From JAFDCJ01 sp964527835 (lineage in GTDB: Bacteria; Desulfobacterota; Desulfobacteria; Desulfobacterales; JAFDCJ01): a stretch of 64,000 nt of DNA. The stretch's first letter is position 1; every line of letters starts with the position of its first letter. This document shows positions 60,503 to 64,000 of the stretch, one piece after another. The stretch spans positions 1-64,000 of the forward strand of contig CAZGNV010000015.1 of the NCBI GenBank assembly GCA_964527835.1. The letters run 5' to 3'. Below the pieces are notes generated by a model. The model was not told the origin of the DNA. It did not search any database and saw only the letters and a program-made list of their open reading frames with translations. The position numbers and the translations under genes were made by a program.

Positions 60503-61282
60503 TCAGCGCATCTTCCACAGCGGCACCCGTTTTTCAAAAAAAGCCTGGACTCCCTCCTTGGCGTCTTCGGTGGTGCACAGCCGCGCAAAGGCCTCGTTCA
60601 TGTACTCAAAGGCCTTGTAGTAATCCAGGTCGGCGGCGGTGTAAAATGCCTTTTTGCTGATCTGCACGGCAATGGGGCTTTTGCGGGCTAATGTGGCCGC
60701 CCACTGCCGGGTTTCGGCTTCCAGGTCGGCGGCCGGCACCACCCGGTTGACCAGCCCCATGTTCAGCGCCGTTTCAGCGTTGATCAAATCCCCGTATAGC
60801 AGCAGCTCCAGGGCGCGCTTGCGGCCCACCGAGCGGGTCACCGGAACCACCGGACCGATGCAGTTCAGCCCCACATTGATGGCCGTCAGTCCCAGCCGCG
60901 CGTTATGGGAGGCGATTGCCAGGTCGGCGGCGGCCACCAGTCCGGCACCGTTGGCCGCAGCCACCCCGTGCACCTGGGCGATGACGGGTTTTGCCAGGCG
61001 GCTGATGGTGACCAGCGGTTTTTCCATGCGTCCGATCCAGTCCCGGTACTGCATGGCGCTTTTGCCGGCCAGTTCGTTGACATCGATGCCGGCGCAAAAC
61101 GCCTTGCCGGCCCCCCTGATGATGATGACCCGCACGGTTTCATCCGCATCCAGTGCATGCAAGGCCTGCTCGAGCTCGGCGGCCAGGGGGGTGTTGAAGG
61201 TGTTGAGCTGTTCCGGCCGGTTGAGGGTGATTTCAGCCACAAAGTCTTTTCCGGTTTCAACAATCAGTGTTTCATAGTTCAT
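60503..61282 (-). CDS. Enoyl-CoA hydratase/isomerase-family protein (crotonase)
   Basis: A 259-residue crotonase. The oxyanion-hole stretches are GAGKAFCAGIDVNEL and GVAAANGAGLVAAADLAIAS. The positions that carry the two catalytic Glu of hydratases appear replaced (AINVGLNCIGP where PEIxxGxxP is usual), so it may be an isomerase, thioesterase, dehalogenase or other crotonase type rather than a classical hydratase. The stop abuts the mttB stop (TGATCA at 60500-60505). It lies 29 bases downstream of the peptide permease gene in the same leftward unit. The physiological acyl-CoA is not known. Confidence 0.85.
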   Translation of the reverse strand: MNYETLIVETGKDFVAEITLNRPEQLNTFNTPLAAELEQALHALDADETVRVIIIRGAGKAFCAGIDVNELAGKSAMQYRDWIGRMEKPLVTISRLAKPVIAQVHGVAAANGAGLVAAADLAIASHNARLGLTAINVGLNCIGPVVPVTRSVGRKRALELLLYGDLINAETALNMGLVNRVVPAADLEAETRQWAATLARKSPIAVQISKKAFYTAADLDYYKAFEYMNEAFARLCTTEDAKEGVQAFFEKRVPLWKMR

Positions 61283-61311
61283 GGTGGTCTCCTGTCAGGT
61301 TGCTGTTTTGG

Positions 61312-62256
61312 CTATTGATAACGAATCCTGGGATTAAGATAAGCATAGATAATGTCGGCCGTCAGGTTGGAGAGGCTGAAGATGGCCACCAGCAGCATGG
61401 TGGTCGCCTGGATCAGCGGCAGGTCCTGGCGCTGGATGGCAAACAGCAGCAAACGCCCCAAACCGGGATAGCTGAACAGGGATTCGGTGACGATCAACCC
61501 CCCGATCAGCCAGCCGATGCCGATGGCCACCACTGTCACGGTGGGCAGCAGGGCATTTCTGAGCACATGCAAAAAGATGACCTGGTAGGGCCGCAGCCCT
61601 TTTAAATAAGCGGTGCGTACATAGTCGGTCTGCAGCACTTCCACCGTGCTGGAACGGGTCATGCGGGTGATATAGGCCAGGCTGACCAGCGAGACCGTGA
61701 TTGCAGGCAGGATCAGCCGCGGCAGGGCTTCGGTGAAAGTTGCATCCGGTGCGATTGCCGAGCTGGCCGGCAGCCAGCGCAATTTAAGTGAAAAGATGGT
61801 GATCAGAATCACCCCGGTGACAAATTCCGGCAGACCGATAAATGACAGCGACCCGATGGAGATGGCCTGGTCGACAGCCGAGTTGCGCCGCAGGGCTGCC
61901 AGCAGGCCCAGGAGGATGCCCAGCGGGACATACATGGCAAAGGCCACTGCAGCGAGCATGGCGGAATTTCGCAGGCGGGAAAAAACCAGCGTCGCCACGG
62001 GATTGTCCGTGCTCAGGGAGATGCCCCAGTCTCCCCGCACAAAGTTGATCAGCCAGCTGCCATACTGGACGATCAGGGGTCGATTCAACCCGAGCTGCTC
62101 GCGCAGATTTTCCAGGGCCTCGGGCGTGGCAAAGCGGCCCAGGATCATTCTGGCGACGTCGCCGGGCAGAATCTGGGTGGCCACAAAAATCAGCATCGAT
62201 GAGACCAGCAATGTCAGCAGCACGAATCCCAGGCGGCGCAAAATAAACCGGCCCAT
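61312..62256 (-). CDS. Peptide/nickel-type ABC permease (DppB-like)
   Basis: A 314-residue permease with six spans. The typical N-terminus FILRRLGFVLLTLLVSSMLIF and the EAA-loop region YVRTAYLKGLRPYQVIFLHVLRNALLP are present. The gene starts 2 bases after the ATPase fusion stop. Only the B-type permease lies in the window; a C-type partner and the binding protein are expected beyond the right edge. The substrate may be a peptide, nickel or another solute. Confidence 0.9.
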   Translation of the reverse strand: MGRFILRRLGFVLLTLLVSSMLIFVATQILPGDVARMILGRFATPEALENLREQLGLNRPLIVQYGSWLINFVRGDWGISLSTDNPVATLVFSRLRNSAMLAAVAFAMYVPLGILLGLLAALRRNSAVDQAISIGSLSFIGLPEFVTGVILITIFSLKLRWLPASSAIAPDATFTEALPRLILPAITVSLVSLAYITRMTRSSTVEVLQTDYVRTAYLKGLRPYQVIFLHVLRNALLPTVTVVAIGIGWLIGGLIVTESLFSYPGLGRLLLFAIQRQDLPLIQATTMLLVAIFSLSNLTADIIYAYLNPRIRYQ

Positions 62257-62257
62257 G

Positions 62258-64000
62258 CTAGACTTCCTCCTGCAGCGCAGAAAAACGGATGGCTTCGGCC
62301 TGCAATCTTTTCAGTTCCTTTTCAGCAATGTGGCAGCTGATGCGGCTTTTGCCGGGGCTCTCCCGCCAGGGGGGCATGGCGGTTTCGCAAATCGGTCCCA
62401 CTTTGCGGGGACAGCGGGTGTGAAAGGAGCACCCCGGGGGGATGTCCATGGCGCCCGGGACACTGCCTTCCAACCGAATGTTTTGCTGCTCCACATCCGG
62501 GTCGGCGACGGGGATCGATGACAGCAGCGCTTCGGTGTAGGGATGATAGGGAGGGGCAAAGACCTCGTCGGTGCGGCCCCATTCGACGATTCTTCCCAGG
62601 TACATGACCGCAATCCAGTCGGAAATATGCTGGACGGCCGCCAGATCGTGGGAGATAAACAGATAGGTGGCGGCGCTTTTTTGCTGAAGCTCGAAAAGCA
62701 GATTGATCAGGGAGGCCTGAACGGACACGTCCAGGGCGGAAAGCGGCTCATCGAGCAGGATCAGCGCGGGATCGGCGGCAAATGCCCGCGCAATGGCGAC
62801 CCGCTGTTTTTCCCCGCCGCTGAGCTCCCCTGGAAAACGGTGGTAGTAGCTGACAGGCAGATTGACGGCCTTCATCAGCTCCCGGCTGCGGTCGGCAAGC
62901 TGATTGCGGTCGAGCCCCTGCAGCAGGGCCATGGGGCGCTCAATGGCCTCGGCCACGGTTCTGCGGGGATTCAGGGAGGCATCCGGATTTTGAAAGACCA
63001 TCTGCACTTTTTTGAGGATCCCCCGGGGCCGGTCGGTGGTCAGGGGCCCTAGTTGTTGGTTTTCCATGGTGAGCTGGCCGGAGGTCGGGGCCAACAGGCC
63101 GATAATGGTTCGCACCAGGGTGGTTTTGCCGCAGCCGCTTTCGCCGACAATGCCCAGAATGGTGCCCTTGCCGACCCCTAAGCTGACCCCGTTGACCGCC
63201 CGGATCTTTTTTTTGTTTCGCCGCCGAACGGCAAAGAAAGCCTGCGAGGCGGAAAAGTGCTTGTTGAGAGCCTTGATTTCCAGCAAGAGCGGCGCACCTG
63301 CCGGGTGTCGAGCGGATCTTAAGTCGCCTGCCGCTTCTGCTTCACCGGGCAGCTCGCGCCAGCGCAGGCAGGCCGTCTGGTGCCCGGGCCGGGCCGGCTC
63401 CAATATCGGACGATCGATGCGGCACCTGTCCTGAACGAAGCGGCAGCGGGGGGCAAAAATGCAACCGGGTGGCAGTTCATCCAGACGCGGGATCATCCCC
63501 GGGATGCTGACCAGCGAGCGCTTTTTTTCTCCAGGCTCAAAATGGGGCACGCAGCCCAGAAGGCTCAGCGTATAGGGATGCAGGGGATTTTTAAACAGGC
63601 TGCGGGTGTCGCCCACTTCCATTAACTGGCCGGCATACATCACCCCGATGCGGTCACAGATTTTGGCCACCACGGCCAGGTCATGGGTGATGTATAAAAT
63701 CGCCGATTCGAATTCCTGCTTTAAGTCAGCCACCAGGTCCAGCACCACTGCCTGGGTGGTCACATCCAGGGCGGTGGTGGGTTCATCCAGGATCAGCAGG
63801 GCGGGGTTGTTGATCAACCCCATGGCGATGACGCAGCGCTGCAGCATACCGCCGGAAAGCTGATGGGGGTACCGGCCGGCAACGGCTTCCGGTTCCGGCA
63901 TGGCCACTTTGGCCAGCATGCGGATGGCTTTTGTTGCGGCCTCCGCCCTGGTGATTTGCTGGTGGATGCGGGCGGTTTCGGCCAGCTGGCGGCCGATGGT
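62258..64000 (-). CDS. Fused double ABC ATPase (DppD-DppF type), 5' end outside window
   Basis: The frame is open at the right edge: codons TIGRQLAETARIHQQ continue upstream of an internal ATG at 63919, so this is a partial gene of at least 580 residues. Two ATPase units lie in one polypeptide. In the first, the signature LSGGMLQRCVIAMGL and Walker B LLILDEPTTALD are seen, with its Walker A outside. The second has Walker A GESGCGKTTLV, signature LSGGEKQRVAIARA and Walker B LILLDEPLSALD. Each half ends with the oligopeptide-type C-terminal tail with CxxRC (FAPRC, FHTRC). It energises the DppB-like permease. Confidence 0.9.
   Translation of the reverse strand, partial: TIGRQLAETARIHQQITRAEAATKAIRMLAKVAMPEPEAVAGRYPHQLSGGMLQRCVIAMGLINNPALLILDEPTTALDVTTQAVVLDLVADLKQEFESAILYITHDLAVVAKICDRIGVMYAGQLMEVGDTRSLFKNPLHPYTLSLLGCVPHFEPGEKKRSLVSIPGMIPRLDELPPGCIFAPRCRFVQDRCRIDRPILEPARPGHQTACLRWRELPGEAEAAGDLRSARHPAGAPLLLEIKALNKHFSASQAFFAVRRRNKKKIRAVNGVSLGVGKGTILGIVGESGCGKTTLVRTIIGLLAPTSGQLTMENQQLGPLTTDRPRGILKKVQMVFQNPDASLNPRRTVAEAIERPMALLQGLDRNQLADRSRELMKAVNLPVSYYHRFPGELSGGEKQRVAIARAFAADPALILLDEPLSALDVSVQASLINLLFELQQKSAATYLFISHDLAAVQHISDWIAVMYLGRIVEWGRTDEVFAPPYHPYTEALLSSIPVADPDVEQQNIRLEGSVPGAMDIPPGCSFHTRCPRKVGPICETAMPPWRESPGKSRISCHIAEKELKRLQAEAIRFSALQEEV

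Overview
The window looks like part of the chromosome of an anaerobic, probably sulfate-reducing Desulfobacterota (Desulfobacterales-like) bacterium. This is inferred from gene content, since no rRNA or other phylogenetic marker is present. The main pointers are NfnAB (electron-bifurcating transhydrogenase), a tungsten-type aldehyde:ferredoxin oxidoreductase, a RACo-like corrinoid activator, MttB- and MtaA-type methyltransferases, two reductive-dehalogenase-like proteins, a fused TRAP permease and two Liv transporters. I see no tRNA, rRNA, CRISPR array, transposase or prophage.

Layout. 1-9.6 kb: MoxR ATPase plus VWA protein, a run of long inverted repeats, tatD, nfnAB, prfB (with its programmed +1 frameshift), lnt and a small membrane protein. 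9.9-16 kb: beta-CASP RNA-processing hydrolase, RACo-like ASKHA protein, MFS transporter, DUF1786-type protein and a small unknown. 16-19 kb: a TrpXYZ-like ABC importer with its own promoter and an internal hairpin. 19-23 kb: a Cpx-like envelope module (CpxP/ZraP-like lipoprotein, NAPE-PLD-like hydrolase, OmpR-type regulator, sensor kinase). 23-25.4 kb: ECF sigma factor, W/H-rich membrane protein and two methyltransferases. 25.4-31.7 kb: acyl-CoA ligase divergent from an XRE-cupin regulator that leads into an isocitrate-lyase-family enzyme and a TRAP transporter; two identical-arm palindromes mark likely regulator sites. 31.9-32.6 kb: a VapBC-like pair with its operator.

32.7-60.5 kb is the most interesting part, a large histidine-utilisation (hut) locus centred on a divergent promoter with a near-canonical HutC operator at 51740-51753. 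Leftward run: Mo-bisMGD oxidoreductase, livKHMGF, MtaA-like methyltransferase, soluble RdhA-like protein, hutU, ftcD, hutI, formimino-THF cyclodeaminase, livHMGF-livK and a terminator. Rightward run: hutC, membrane-anchored RdhA-like protein, PPOX-fold flavoprotein, DUF3786 protein, hutH, then AOR and mttB from their own promoter. HutH-HutU-HutI-FtcD-cyclodeaminase would convert histidine to glutamate, ammonia and methenyl-THF. The corrinoid methyltransferases and RdhA-like proteins interleaved with it suggest a modified (methylated, thiolated or halogenated) imidazole or histidine substrate, or disposal of electrons and C1 units through corrinoid enzymes. 60.5-64 kb holds a crotonase and a peptide-type ABC transporter running off the right edge.

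A dispersed repeat family with TTTTTACGAC-type ends occurs at seven places. In two cases it supplies the apparent first codons of a gene.
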